A stretch of DNA of 64,000 bases from contig OY743174.1 of NCBI GenBank assembly GCA_963555705.1, positions 61,960,234 through 62,024,233 of the forward strand. Reading direction: 5' to 3'. Below the pieces are notes generated by a model that made no database searches, was not told the origin of the DNA, and saw only the letters and a program-made list of their open reading frames with translations. The translations under genes were made by a program, and so were the position numbers. This stretch comes from Ligustrum vulgare. Lineage: Eukaryota; Streptophyta; Magnoliopsida; Lamiales; Oleaceae. Positions 30,588 through 44,600 of this stretch are shown piece after piece. The first letter of the stretch is position 1. The number at the start of each line of letters is the position of its first letter.

Positions 30588-33145
30588 TGTAGCGACCGAG
30601 ATTTTCATGACTTATTTAAATGAATATTTTAGTTTAAATCGCGTCTCTACGATTTTCTCCATTTATATATTTATTTTAAAACACGTAGGCATATAGCCAA
30701 TGAAGTGAAATTTAATTTAATTTATTCAAAATCTTCGTCAAATTTCTATCTTTATCAAAAGTATTTCAAATGTCACAATTTATTTGAAATCCAAGTATTA
30801 ATCATATTGAGTCCCAATTTTAAATGTTTTAGTCCAATCCAACTTATCGAGCCCAAATGTTTTTACCAGTCATTCAAGTCCATTTAAAAATCCAATAAGT
30901 CAATTCTTGGTCCAACCAATTCAACAGCTTCTTCCTCCCCAAGTCATTCCTTACACAATCGATACTTATTTCCAAAATTCTTGCAAGTTTTCCATAAATC
31001 AAGATTTAACCTAAACTACCATGTTTAACACCTAAATCAACTATTAATTGGATCCCTACCTCTTGCATTCACGCAAACGACCTCCAGCAAGGTATACTTT
31101 CATCTCTCTCAGTATATTCACGGCAACCATCCTCCATGATTGAGACACACATACTGCATCCCAACCAAAACCAATCTAACACAGAGCCGAACACCACTGT
31201 CTGCATCCACCGCCGACAGCCATCTTCACCACGTCAATCGCTACTGCCCTATGTTCACCACCATAGCCAACTGAAATCATAATCACCACAGTACCACCAT
31301 TTGGAATCATCATCATCATCAGCACCTCGACCGGCCACTGCCACTACCCAAAACACCGCTGGCCGCCTGTGTTCCTCCAACAAATTCACCCCAAATATAT
31401 CCAAAAATCAAAATCAAAAACCCGCAGCTACCACCTTCGCCGCCACCCTCACTCCACTACAATGACACCACACCAACGCACAAATCGCTCAAGCCGCCTC
31501 CACAAATTCGAAGAAAATCACCACTGCTGCCCACTTCCAAAATCAAGCCCAAATTAAAACCCAAAATCCAAGAATAGACATAACCCATAAACGTACCTCA
31601 ATCACCGGCCACTAATGTCACCGGAAACCTCCCAAAACCGCAACCTCGAGCCTCGGTTCCAGCCCCAAATCGCCCAAAATATCTTCTCCCTTTCTTTTTC
31701 CTCACACTCCCACCACACCCACCGCCGCCATGCTCCAGCGGCGCCATCTCCGGCTGAACGCCGGCAGCCCACAGCGGAGATGGGCCGTTTGGCTCCTCGT
31801 CCCCTCTCATGCCTCTCTCTCTCTCTGTTAACGAAACGAAAATGGAGAGAGAGAGAGAGAATGGTTTTGATGTTTATATTTTGATTTTTGAGATCTTGCA
31901 TTTTAGTCCCCAGTGTTTTAAAAGCCTTTTAATTCAGTCCTTATAATGTTTAAAATGTCTTATTTCAGTCCCTATTCTTAAATTAAGTTAATTCAGTCAT
32001 TTAGTTTTAAAATATTTATATTTAGTCCCAAATTTTCAATTGAGTCTATTTTACCCAAAGTTTCTACTAAAATCTAATTTGGTCCTAAACTTTTTGAGTT
32101 GGTCAATTCAGTTCCTAATTTCAATTAATTTCACAAATTAGTCCCCAAGTCTTTAATTGAGTATAATATGACCCTGAGTTTTGACTAAAAATATAATTTG
32201 TCCAGGAACTTTTCGGGTTTATCAATTTAGTCCTCAATTTCAATTATTTGCACAAAGTCCCAAATCTTTACACTTTATCATTTTAGTCCGAGTTTTACAC
32301 TTTTAAATTCGTTCAATTCAACCCTCGAATTTATTTTTATATTCCAAAACTTTAATTTCAAGTTTCTAATAGAAGTTATTTATTTATAGGGCTAGACGAG
32401 GCGCGAGAGAATTAGAAGTATTTTCCCGTTTGCTCAATACTCGAGAAATTAAGGTAGACTCTAATTTACAAATTTTTCTATTTTCAAAAAGTGCGCATAA
32501 ATAATTATTTGGATTATAAGTTTAGCATGTATGATTGTGTTCATGAGAATTTCTTGGTTTCTACGCATGAGACTATGTTACGAGAATTTACTTGCTTAAA
32601 TGCATGAGACTTGAACTTGTATGTTATTTACTTGTTCATGAGAATACTGGTGGTCGTTAGACACCTGAGACTTGAATATCATGATTATGTATTTTGATTT
32701 ATGATGTTAAATGATTATTATGCGCGAGTCTACTGAGTATTTCTATGAAATACTCACGTTTTCCAAAAACAATTTTGCAGATGACGGAGTTGGGGGCGAA
32801 TGAAATGATAGCGGTGGCAAATCAAAAATAATGTTAATCTTTCTTTTAAGTCAAGTTTCATAAATGTCGTCAACTTAATTATTTATCGTTACTTTACTTT
32901 AAAACTTAAGATTTAATTTTTATGAATTGTTTTAGTTAAATTGATTAAAGTTTACTTTCCGCTTTAGCTTTTAAACAATTGATGTGATGTTTTTATAAAT
33001 TTATTTCTTCCGTAAAAAAAAAATGTTGTTTCAAAGGTTTCAAATAATAAATATGATGTTTGAAATTTTTAATTATTTCCGCAATAAAGTCAAACTTTAA
33101 AGGACGAAGTGGCGTCCCGGGCTCCACGGAAACCGGGTCGTTACA
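30588..33145 (+). mobile_element. Solo LTR (Ty3-type) with 5-bp TSD
   Basis: TGTAGCGACCGAGATTTTCA ... AAACCGGGTCGTTACA, flanked on both sides by ATCAA (30583-30587 and 33146-33150). The 2558-bp length, the TGTAGCGACC start and the GGTCGT-ACA end relate it to the LTRs of the cargo-bearing element at 47860-62513. A GA/CT-rich block sits near 31815-31860, and CDS-like open frames at 31600-31900 are GC-rich LTR sequence, not genes. It lies just after VAC14 exon 3, inside the Helitron. Confidence 0.88.
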
Positions 33146-33497
33146 ATCAAAAATTGATATAGATCTTGAATCTTTTCTCCATGTTCAAATCTTTCTTTCC
33201 TGATGCCCATTGGAATATGTTAGATGACTGTAAACCATGGTTTAGCCAAGTTTAGTTCGATTAATTTACAAGAGGGGACTGATCAAGGATTATCGGTTGC
33301 TTGAGAATAACTATGTCATATTGGTTAGTGACAACCCTCAAGAGAAATTTCAATGTTATGTTTTCCTCTTATAAGAAGAGAGACAAGATTTCCCCCGGGA
33401 TGATCTGAAGGACTCCCCTATAGCTGCAGGAAGTCCTGGAACATATTTGGCTACACTTAAAAAAAATGTAAAATTTTGTATCTAAACATCTTTGCAG

Positions 33498-34018
33498 AAG
33501 ATCGATTCTATGCTGTAGGTCGAGTACTGAGGAATTTGGTGGTCAGACTGGCTAAACAACCTTTACCTATGCTATTAAAACACAGTATTAGGTGCTATAT
33601 TCGATTGTCTGAGGACATAAGGTTGGTCATATACGTATTGGATGTAGTTACTTCTTTCATTGCATTATTTTCTACACTCTCACTCGTGCACAAATTAATA
33701 AACATTTTTTAAGGGGTCGCATTACACTAAGAGATTCTCTTCTGGAAATTCTCATGGATGGCACATTTAATAGTCTCCTTAATGTAAGTGGTTGTCAATG
33801 CACAAGTAACTCTAACAAATATTATTGTATCTTTTGAGTTACTGTGTTCTTGTGGGAAGGGTGAGAGTTATATCTTTCTATCCTTTTTCTTTTTATTGTT
33901 CTTCCTGATGCGAAGATGCTCTATGTTTCTAGGAAGATCCAATGATGAAAAGGTGTCTGTGGCAGTTGCTTCTCAATGTTCATGGGTCTCTGGCTGGTCT
34001 TCAATTGAGATGGCAATG
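33498..34018 (+). pseudogene. CCR4-NOT subunit 9 (RCD1/CAF40) fragment
   Basis: NOT9 is the armadillo-repeat subunit of the CCR4-NOT deadenylase. Three exon pieces are visible: 33498 to about 33621 (RFYAVGRVLRNLVVRLAKQP then LLKHSIRCYIRLSE), about 33715-33783 (LRDSLLEILMDGTFNSLLN, then GTAAG), and 33933 to about 34018 (EDPMMKRCLWQLLLNV), after which the frame ends in a stop. These match the conserved C-terminal half of the family. Several conserved residues have changed (for example the RRW motif is KRC), and the upstream part is missing, so this is a captured, decaying piece in the Helitron. Confidence 0.8.
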
Positions 34019-34307
34019 ACTATCAATCCGACCATGAATGTAGAAATGGGAAATGGGCAGTTCTTTCTAGATTTAGTTGTCTCTTCCTCAGTTATATGTA
34101 CTGTTTCATTTTACATCTTAATGGCAATCGTGCTATAATGTGGAAAATATGTATAGTTATTTAGTGAATTGTGTTTTTACTGACTAAAACTTAATTGCGA
34201 GTTTTGGTAGATGTTTTTTATGTTTTTAATTGTGGACTGAACTGTTTGATTTTGACATTGTGTTATGTAGAAGAGCCTGCCCGTTGTTTAGTTTTCCAGT
34301 TTGATAA

Positions 34308-34544
<237 letters not shown>

Positions 34545-35307
34545 TAATTTGTGGGATTATAATTCATTCTTGAATGGATTTGATGTGTGGCTTGATTCAT
34601 TTTGCTGCTACCACCTGCAGTCATTTTTTTCCTCTTCTAGCGAACTTTTATGGGTAAATTACGTTTTAATCCTGTATAAACATAATGTACACTTGAACTA
34701 TTTTAATGCTATGGTTCAGTTAGCTGGTCCGTGATAAAAAACGAGAATTCTACTCATCAATGCAAATGATGTTTGTATAAATTTCTGTAAAGGATTCTTT
34801 ATGAGTAATACTACCCCAACAGCAAATAATTCATCATCTTCCCTCATGTTTTGACATTAGAAAAATATATGATTAAGATAATCTTGTGTGAAGAAGTTTA
34901 GAATGCTTAATTCATCAAGTATATTTGGATAATAACATTTATAAATGCGTGCCTATGATTACTGTATGAAAGGTTTGTCGTTGGTTTTGGTTCAATTAAT
35001 TTTTTGAAGTTGCATGGACTTTTTTTTTTTTTTAAAAAAAAAAGAAGGGATAGCAGGGGAGGGGAGGGAAAATTAGGGGAAGGGATTGTGGATTTGAATC
35101 AATTTAAATTACAATATTTAATGAAATTCATAGAACGATAAACATATGAATTGTAAAAAAAAAATTAAGGTATGCGTAATGTACCTTTGTAATTAATTGT
35201 CTTCATTCATTTCTCATTTTTAATTAAATATTCATTTCATATGTTAAAATATAAATTTGATATATGTAAGTAACAAATGACCGTGTATCGCACGGATGTA
35301 ATACTAG

Positions 35308-36659
35308 TTAACATTAAACAGAAAAAAATAAAGAATCTAGGCGGGAAAATGGTAGTCAACCGTTCGGTCAGAGGACCCTATTATTATATATAAAAGATAG
35401 ATAACACATTCCAAAACATTTAAAATTGAGCATAAAAGCTAAATAAAAAACTAAAAAAATAATAAAAAATAGCATAAGAAAGTTGGGGGATCTTGGACCC
35501 CACCAATACCCCCCTTAGCTTCGTCCATGAGTAATAGTATGGACCTTTTATAGAATATTTTTAAGCCCTTGTTTGATTCCCATTAAAATGAGTTTTTGGT
35601 AAAATGTATTTTGAAATAGTGATTTTTTCAAGAATTTATGGTTAAAAAGTAAGAGAGAATAATGTGATCAAGAATATGTGGTTAAAAAAAGAGAGAGGAA
35701 AAAATGATAAATTATAACTAACCCGAACGTTGCGCGGACACATTCAATTGTTACAGTATAATGTACTGACATGAAACAACAGAAGAAAATGAAGAAAGCA
35801 TAACAAAAACAATGGTGAAATGAAATAATAGTAATAATTTTGACATATTTAGTTTTAAATTTGTGTGGATGAAGTTAATTCGTTTATATTTCCATCATTT
35901 TCGCCTAATTCCAATATGATTGGAGTTTAAATTACACTTATTCTAAAATTAAAATTGATTTACATTTTCGATCCTTTAATCAATTAATATGTAGATGCTT
36001 AGTTACAATTAAAAGGCATATGGATACCAATTTGAGTCAATGCTCAAACGGCAACTTTAGGTACCCTCATTCCCACCGTCTTAGGGATTGGTAGATGATG
36101 TAAATCACAATTTATGCCTCAAGTTGATACCACTCACTATACTAACAAAATGTCTAGCAAATTCGAACATGCAATCTCTTCGCTATCAGGATTTGTGGAT
36201 CCCTAACTTTTACCAATTGGGATGTGCTCTAGGGGCAAGATAATTTCATATTAACTTGTACGAAACGTGGTAACACCATAACGTAGAAAAGTAAATTTTA
36301 TATTTTAATTTTACGAACCGTATCTACATATATACATATGAAGAGAGAATAGATGACATAAAAAAATCAATCTCTCCCAAAAATCAAAAAAAGAATTGAT
36401 GCATTGATGTTTTTATATTATTATTGTTATATAACAGTGACATGTACATTTTTCAAATTATTGAACATTATACATATTTTAATAGTATTAAATTTTGAAC
36501 TATTATTTTTATTTAAAATAACCTGTTTAGATTGGAATATAAAAACCACATGCATGAATTTTTTAATGACGCATCTTACTAAAAAAATTAAAGAGGGCCG
36601 GCAATTTGAGGAAATTGTAAAGGGGTCAAATCATATTATAACGATTTCATATGTTATCT
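35308..36659. other. Intergenic
   Basis: No gene. A degenerate MITE family A copy lies at about 35570-35720. A GGGGGATCTTGGACCCC motif near 35485 and CGAACGTTGCGCGG near 35730 look like remnants of transposon ends. Confidence 0.4.
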
Positions 36660-36738
36660 ATATATTATTGTTATTGTCTATCGTCGGCCTCTATGGTAGA
36701 ATCAGTCTAGGGGCCTAAGACACTGTAGTTTATCCTAC

Positions 36739-36773
36739 GGCGGGTGTCAGCGGTTCGAGTCCGCTTATCTCCA
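36739..36773 (+). pseudogene. trnA(UGC) 3' exon remnant (plastid origin)
   Basis: GGCGGGTGTCAGCGGTTCGA and the following GTCCGCTTATCTCCA form the T-arm and acceptor end of plastid tRNA-Ala. The 5' exon is absent, so no tRNA can be made. Confidence 0.75.
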
Positions 36774-36942
36774 ACTCATGAACTTAGCTGATACAAAGTT
36801 ATATGATAGCACCCAATTTTCCTATTCGGCGGTTCGATCTATGATTTATCATTCATCGATGTTGATAAGATCCATCCATTTAGCAGCACCTTAGGAAGGC
36901 ATAGCCTTAGAATGGTGAGGTTCAAACCTTAGAATGGTGAGG

Positions 36943-37318
36943 TTCAAACGAGGAAAGGCTTACGGTGGATACCTAGGCACCCAGATACGAGGAAGGGCAT
37001 AGTAATCGACGAAATGCTTCGGGAAGTTGAAAATAAGCATAGATCCAAATATTCCCGAATAGGGCAACCTTTCGAACTGTTGCTGAATTCATGGGCAGGC
37101 AAGAGACAACCTGGCGAACTGAAACATCTTAGTAACCAGAGGAAAATAAAGCAAAAGTAATTCCCGTAGTAGTGGTGAGCAAAATGAGAGCAGCTTAAAC
37201 CGTGAAAATGGGGCTGTGGGAGAGCAATACAAGCGTCGTGCTGCCGGCGAAGTTGAAGCAGCACGAATGCTGCACCCTAGATGGCGAAAGTCCAGTAGCC
37301 GTATTATTTGTGACGGAA
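36943..37318 (+). pseudogene. Plastid 23S rRNA 5' fragment
   Basis: About 375 bp of the 5' part of plastid 23S rRNA (GCTTACGGTGGATACCTAGG, later AAACCGTGAAAATGGGG). It ends abruptly and is followed by AT-rich nuclear sequence. Several substitutions lie in otherwise conserved positions. Confidence 0.88.
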
Positions 37319-37737
37319 AAAATATATTATTTATAGAAATAATAATAAATATTTAGTTAAATATGAGATATTGGTCAATTTATTATTTATATACATGCAA
37401 TTTTATAGTTCTAATGTCGAATAATTAGATTAACATTAATCGCAATTCAAAATTGACAATCAAACATCCAAATGTTTTATGCCAAAAATCCCAGGTGTAT
37501 TAAACACATGAAAGTTATGATTAAAAACAATTTATTTTTTAGTTTCAGTGAAAATATTAATTAAGTGACAAACTTAAACATTTTGTAGTCAATTTGGATA
37601 AATAAGCATTAATAAATAGGAGTAGAGGTTGTACAGTGTAGGGGCTAATAAATTTTTTTTTTTTTTTTTAAAAAAAATGTCTATCATCTACGTTGATAAA
37701 AAAAAAAAGTTAATCGATTAAATTAACCAATAAGGCT

Positions 37738-38125
37738 GTGTTCGGTAATATCGTAACAATTCTAAATGATTTTATTTATGATTTCAAGGTAAAATATGTG
37801 GATAAAAGTTGAGAAAGAATATGTTCAAGTAAAAACTCGTTTGAAAAATTGTTTATAAATTGGGCTAAGTGAGAGAAATAATAAAAGTTCGACTGAAAAA
37901 AAAATAGAATTTTCGTTAAACCAAACAGGACTTAAGAAACACTCTAGACGCTTCTACTAATTTCAACTCAGCCCCCGTTTGTTCCCCAGTTCTTGAGAAT
38001 TTTTTTTTGTTTTAAATAGTATTTTATAGAGAATGTGTGGTTAAAAAATGTTTGAAAAGTCAAAAATAATGAGCTTGACTAAGATGGATGGTTGAGATTG
38101 AGTATTAAATAAATTTGGTTTTTGT
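37738..38125. mobile_element. MITE copies, families A and B
   Basis: 37738-37925 is a family A copy (GTGTTCGGTAATATCG ... CCAAACAGGACTTAAG). 37975-38125 is a family B copy, characterised by AAAAATAATGAGCTTGACTA and GATGGTTGAGATTGAG. Family B also occurs at 11778-11960 and 47132-47300; the last has near-inverted ends AGAGCCTGTTTGGTAA and TTAACAAATGAGCTCT. Confidence 0.55.
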
Positions 38126-38580
38126 AAAATAAGGGCTAAAATAGGGACTCAATATCACTCAACTTAACCTATAGAAACCATAATTTCACTCCTCACTCTC
38201 TTGCTGCACTCCATTGTCTCTCGAGCTTCACCTTAGTTTGCTGCCAATTTAAAATTCAATATATATCACTCCTTCCATCACGAAGATTACCTAATTTCAC
38301 TACTCGCCACTCTCTCTGTTGCACTCCATTGTCTCAGACACAATTCTCCCTCACTCAAGCACTTGATGCTAACCCTCTTGCCTTACAAAACCAGCTCCGC
38401 CTCCTACCATTCCTCACACACAATATTCATCAGAAATCTCATCGCCGTTGTAAGGAAAAAAACACCAAAATCTCCAAAGCCTCAGTAAAGTTGCAGTGTT
38501 TGACCCAACTTGCACCGGTGTTCTCACTTAAGTATTTTCATTACAGCCGTTCAGATCTGCTCGTCAAATTTTGAGATGTG
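38126..38580 (+). other. Unrecognised exon-like segment
   Basis: CT-rich, less AT-rich than its surroundings, with two related blocks (GCTGCACTCCATTGTCTC near 38202 and GTTGCACTCCATTGTCTC near 38318). An 81-codon frame (38329-38574), rich in Leu/Gln/Ser, starts in the second block. No domain recognised. It could be a 5' UTR/first-exon fragment of a host gene or part of a transposon. Confidence 0.3.
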
Positions 38581-40671
38581 AGAGGCATTATCGTCGCCTG
38601 AATTCGTTTTCCCTACATAAAAAATTGTGGACGTATTCATCTTAATTTACCAAAATAAGAAAATGTTACAGACTGTAAAATGATGAGATAGAACGAAATA
38701 CCACCTGGTCCACCGTCCATGAGCATGAGCTTCATGCTGTGTGCAGTTTTAGGATCATTTTTAACTGGAACCGCGTATTTTCTGGCTTAGTGTACGGTCT
38801 ACTCAACTCCAGAGCTATCGATGATAAAAAATGCCGTAATCCGTGTCGTTGGGTGATTGTATTCTCTTTGTATTTCGGACTGTAAACATGTAAATGTATT
38901 GTATATATGGAAAACGACCATGGAACACAATTTGATGTAACGGTAAAATATAATCCCCCACTAATATAATGAACCTCGGATATGCAGTTTCCAGTACTGC
39001 TAATAAAATTATATGTAAACAGCTGCCCATTACAGATGTTTACCACGTTCAAATGAAACTAAATAGTGGAAACTGTTGAATGGTAATGGAAAATAAATTG
39101 TTTAATTGGCAAATTCTAGGAATATTTGACAATAGAGATTCTGGTCAAAATTAATTTGTAAGAATCTCAGTTGTCTTTCGATATGTATAGATGGAGTCGA
39201 ATAAAAACTAAATGTAGAACACTTATCTTCATCTATAATATATAAAAATGAATGATTGAGGAGAAATTTTTAAATATCTAGCCTCTGTATGATAAAAGCT
39301 CTTTTGTTTATAAACAGAGAATGTGATGATTTTGAGGTATAGTATGTAATTGAAAAATAATTTGAAAAAATGAATGTGGTTAAAAAGTTGTTTAAAAAAT
39401 ATTTTATTTATAAACAAGTTTACCAAACTAAGGATCAGTAATAACAAATTCTTGATGGATTTCAAGTTTGAATATGCACATAACAATTTCTTTGGAAATT
39501 TCACTGTTTTTAATGAGATTCTTATGAATTTGTGGAAATCTATTCAAATTCAAGAAAATTATTAAAATTTATATTATTTTAAAATCATCAAAATCTCAGT
39601 TGATAAAACCTCTAAATATTTTCATATCTATATTATTGATATTTAAAACATATTTGTTATATCTTTATAGTTTAATTCGATACTTTTTTTTTTCATGAAC
39701 TATAAATTCCTAATAAATTTTCTATTATTTCTATTTTTATTATGTACAATCATTTTATCAATAAGCAACCAAAACTTCTATTTTCAAGTTTTTCATTTTA
39801 ACTAAAAACTGATTCCTCATACATAACAATCCATAAATATTTTTTGATACTTAGTCTCTATACGGAAATTAAAATTCAGATTTTAATTTAAATTAAAGTC
39901 AATAATCAATCTCAACCATATTCATAGATCAACGAATTTTCAACTACACATTTCATCAAATGTCATCAAAATCAACTAAAAATCAGAATTTAATATCCAT
40001 CAAACAGAGGCTTAAAAACTAGTAAATGGTTTGTTTGTTTTTTTTTTTTTTTTCCAAAAGTAATTACCAAATTATTAAGTTTATATATGATATCCATTCG
40101 GTACTCCATCCATCTTATGGAGATAGAATTGTTTCTTTTTTCACACATTTTAAAAAATTTGATTAACATAGTTAGAAGTATAATTTTTTCTTACATTTTA
40201 TTTAAATATCTCTATATTGAATAATTGTATAAATAGAATTAGTTTATGTTTGTTGGTAATAATATACATTATATATATATATATATATACACACACATAC
40301 TTTCAATAAGGAAAGTAATATATAATTTGGAACTGACAAATAAAGAATATAAGGCTCCGTTTAGCAAACTTTTATTTTTAAGATGTTTTTAAATAACGTA
40401 TTTCTCTAAATCACTTTTTTTTAAATGTCTAAATCACATTTTAATCATACACATTTATCAAAATCACTTTCCAATCACATTGGAATATGGTAAGGCTCTG
40501 TTTATTAAAAAATTTGTGTTTAAATTTTTTTTTTAAAATATTTTCGAGGTAAAATATGTTATTGAAAAGTGGAGAGAAAAAATTTATTGTTAAAAAATAG
40601 TTTGGATAAATGTGTTGTAGAAAAACATATTTTTAAACACATTTGCAAAATAGAGGCTTTCTTAGTGCATC
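38581..40671. other. Intergenic
   Basis: No supported gene. A 106-codon minus-strand frame (38732-39052) has no recognisable domain. Family A MITE copies lie at about 39280-39430 and 40360-40665, and an (AT)n/(AC)n tract at 40267-40300. Confidence 0.4.
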
Positions 40672-41250
40672 TCCAATTATTACGTGGATTAGGGCTGATG
40701 TGGCATTTCATTAGACGAACTTCTAGAAAACGTGGATAAATAGATAGAGAAGTCTAAAATTTAATCTACAATGGTTCTATCTACATTTAAATAATATTGA
40801 TTACGTGATTTTTTTTAAAATTTAAAATTAATTACTGTGCATAAATTGGGCATTATCCACAGGATTTATCCTGTATAAAGAGTCAAAATAAAAATAACTT
40901 ATATCATACAACTCGATTGGCCAACATTCTTATTTATAATAATTAAATAATTATAAAATAAAAAATAATGATGACTCATCATGTACCATGAAGTGTCTAG
41001 ATGTACTAATGTAGAAGAAACACCCCACTATGTCTATTTTTCCGAAGTCACGTCTGCTTAACATGGTAATCTACGTTGTGCATTGATGGGGTATTTTTAA
41101 TATATTTCGTCTATTTTTCCGAAGTCACGTCTGCTTAACATGGTAATCTACGTTGTGCATTGATGAGGTATTTTTAGTATATTTCGTCTATTTGCTTTGC
41201 TGACTTGTCAAGTCTTTTTTTTCAATCCATGAAGTGCATTGATGATGCTC
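40672..41250. mobile_element. MITE family C copy with internal duplication
   Basis: Left end TTAGTGCATCTCCAATTATT; the right end read inverted is TAAGAGCATCATCAATGC. The ends are related to those at 14776-15043 and 63340-63999. A 77-bp unit is tandemly duplicated inside (41032-41108 and 41109-41185, starting GTCTATTTTTCCGAAGTCAC). Confidence 0.5.
41032..41185. repeat. Tandem duplication, 2 x 77 bp
   Basis: Two almost identical 77-bp copies beginning GTCTATTTTTCCGAAGTCAC, differing at about two positions; a third start is truncated at 41186. The near-identity implies a recent duplication. Confidence 0.85.
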
Positions 41251-41309
41251 TTATCCACCCACCCATGCGTTGGCAACTGGCAGGCAAACGGAATCCTTTT
41301 TTTTGCTAA

Positions 41310-41640
41310 ACTACAAAAATTGATTTATAAAGATATTTATAAACTATACAATTTCTTAAATTACTTTTTAACCATACATATTTTCTCTTTCCAATTTTAA
41401 ACCACTTTTTTCTACTTCAAAATCATAAATATATCTGTTTATAAATCAAACAGTGATACCAAATAGAGACCTTTTTTGTTTTGTAACACTGTTTGGTTTA
41501 TAAATTGATTTATTTATAATTTTTGAGGTAAAAAGTAGTGGTTAAAAATTAGAGAAAAAAATATGTGTGATTAAAAAGTAATTTAAAAAATTATATAGTT
41601 TTTAAATTGATTAATTTATTTTATTACCAAACGGATGCAG
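41310..41640. mobile_element. Two family A MITEs in inverted orientation
   Basis: 41310-41475 reads as the reverse complement of family A (ATTACTTTTTAACCATACA); 41484-41640 reads forward (GTGTGATTAAAAAGTAATTT). Together they make a large imperfect fold-back. Confidence 0.55.
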
Positions 41641-44600
41641 GTTTTGAAATTGAGGCAACGTGTCACGTTACTTCTTTATCCCTATTATATTTATTTCATG
41701 AAATATACTATATAAACCGACCAACGAAATAAAATACGACCCCGATAACGTAACCACGCCCAAATTCATGAATGGGATTTTATAACTTTATCATTTTATA
41801 TTTTATAATTAAAGAACGTGATTAATGTGTAATTACTACACGACAAATGAAGACCACTTGTCTCTCTTCTTTTACTTTTTCTGCTTCTTCTCCCATTTTT
41901 TAAGATCGATCTGCTCATCTGTCCTCTTATTTATTTTCTATGCTATTCATTTGGGCATTTTCCTTTTAATAATTACATATATTAATATTATATATATATT
42001 GAAAATAAAAATAAATATTTGGTATCTGATCCTCAACTCTTTTGCTTTTTTTTTTTTTTTTTTTATATATATATTTATTTATTTTTTACTTTTTCGTCTT
42101 TCCATTTGATAATACATATATAAATGTTGGTGTGAATTAAGGATTTGGAGTGCACAATGATCAGGTTGTTCTAATTTCCTCTACTCGGTCTCAAATTCGA
42201 GTCCTACTCTCTCCCCTATTTTTCCTATGATCCTCCTTTGTAATTAAAAAAATAATGATTTAAATTAGGTAAAATCAACTTAAAGGTGTAATGTGTATCA
42301 GTGTATGTAATATTTCGTTTCAATCTAGCTATTGTACCCTATTATTTATTTATTATGAGAATTGAGAATATGTTATTAGAACGTTAAATTTAACATATAA
42401 AAATTTTAGACAAAAATTGTCACGAATTATCATGGTCACAATATTTATGAAAATATGAGAAAATAATGATCATGTGCATATCTCTATATATCTATATTTA
42501 TATCTATATATATATAAAATAATAGAATAATCGTCATCATTTTACGCACATAGTTTTCCGCCCATTTTCTCCTGTCATTTTAGGATATTTCTTATTTTTA
42601 TCAATTTATTTTAATATATGAATTATGAAAGTTCAATTAACGCATGAAGTAAATGATTTATGGATTTGTGAAAAAAATTATAGAACTACGTATAAGTTTG
42701 TCATGTGTAAGTTTAACAAATTGCAACGTTTAATATAAGTTTTAGCAATTTTTATTTTTTTAAAATGGTTGGTAAATTATGTTCGTAATGTATTTGTTTT
42801 TTTACTTGTAATGAAATGAAATATTTATTCAATATATTTAAATATTAATTATTACATTAAGATAGTTAGTACAAATTCTTATAGTGCTATACGGGGAGTC
42901 GATAAATTAATTCTGCAAATGTCTATTAACCTCTTTATTTCATTTTACGATTTGAAAATTGTAAACATTTCAACTTTTAGAAATCAAAAAATCATAAGCT
43001 TGACTTAAGTCATCAAATCAAAATTGTAAAGTACATAATAAGTCACATGTCCATATTTTACTTCGCCTAGATATACTAAGAAAAATAGAGGTTGAACAAT
43101 TAGCTGCTAAAAGAATATGCAAGTCGCAATTTTATGTCTTACTTTTTTTAATATTTTTCATTATATATGAATGCACAACTTATGAGGGCATTGTGTTTTT
43201 ACAACCTATTCAATAAATAATTGTTAATTATATCTTTCGTGCATTACACGTGTGTAGTTATTAGTAATAAAATAATATATAAAAGCAGTTGGGTTTTGGT
43301 AGGAAAACTCAGCATTTATTATATTCACGTTGTTGCTACTTCTGATCAATGATGGAATGAAGCTTAATTATAGAGTATTTTTATGAAGAAATAGTATTTC
43401 TCTCTCGTGCGATGCACGAAAGTTGCTATTCAACATTATCGATTTCGATAAGTATCTGTAAAATTATAAAGTTTATACATAATTTTTCCCCGTATACAAA
43501 ATGCATAAAAAATAATATTATATTAAAATTATTATTAAAATTTTACAAACAATAAAACTACAAATTATAATAGATTCTTTGAATAATAAAATTCAATTTA
43601 TCTATTTAAATAATAAATGATTATTAATTTTTTCACAATAAAACGAAGTTATCCGTAAAAAAATTGATATTATTTTTATCGAAAATAACAGATATTTGCA
43701 CACGGTTTGAAGTTGGTTCGTTTTTAAAAAATAATTGATATTAAACGATTATTAATTAACAACAATAAATGTAAACATCCTTTTAATAGAAATTTTGGAG
43801 GCAAGACATGTCATTTATAGTATCATTGAAAATTACTTAATTATTATTACTTTTAATTATTTTTTGAACATATATACAAAAAGATCCAAATCTCAACCCA
43901 ACCCAACCCACCCCACCTATAGACTCGAACTCAAGTGTTCTATCTGGTAAGGGTGCCTCGGGATAACTTACATTGACCTTACTTTCAATCATTAATTATC
44001 ATTCATTTTTTTCACAAAATTCAAAATTTAGTTAAACAGATAATTGTTAAGTATTAAAATTAATAATCCTTAATAATTTTAATTTCATTTTTCATTGCAC
44101 TAAACGCATTATCAAATGCAGTTAATGCATCATCCATAACAGCAATGTAATTAACTATTTTGTATGAGATTTACAAAATATATTATGTTATTTTTTTAAA
44201 ATCTTACAACATGCATTTTAATTTAATAAGTTAAGAATGTATTAGAAAATGTAAAAAAAAATATCATTTGACTTTTTCAACGTTATAAAGACAGATATAA
44301 ATTCCTATTTATTATATGCTAGTTAATATATTTTTTCAATAAAAAAATAAATCATATAAATAAATTAATATTAATTAATAGATTTTTAACTAAAATCTTT
44401 GTTAATTTCTAGTTGGGATCAAAATTGTCAAGAATCTACACATAATTTCTTTCGGAATGTTTTTCTTCATATATTAAAGGAATGAGAAAAACTTTATATA
44501 TTGGTAATAATACATACGCACACATACACATTTTGCATTTACACTTGTCAACTAACCTTATTTGCATTCACACTTGCAAACCAACTTCATATATTTTGCA

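Larger units (their letters stand above)
36660..37318 (+). other. Nuclear insertion of plastid rDNA (trnA to 23S)
   Basis: Plastid rRNA operon sequence: end of the trnA intron, trnA 3' exon (36739-36773), trnA-rrn23 spacer, and the 5' end of 23S rRNA from TTCAAACGAGGAAAGGC (36943) to CAGTAGCCG (about 37315). Scattered substitutions and a 24-bp tandem duplication (AGAATGGTGAGGTTCAAAC repeated at 36909-36950) show it is an old nuclear copy (NUPT), not an organelle contig. Confidence 0.9.

Noticed and set aside
31598..31901. GC-rich frames on both strands near 31.6-31.9 kb
   Set aside because: They lie inside a solo LTR with a verified TSD; CT/GA-rich promoter-like sequence explains them.
36739..36773. 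Functional tRNA gene
   Set aside because: Only the 3' exon of a plastid intron-containing tRNA-Ala is present.
38732..39052. 106-codon minus-strand frame
   Set aside because: No recognisable family; a second overlapping frame of similar length suggests chance.
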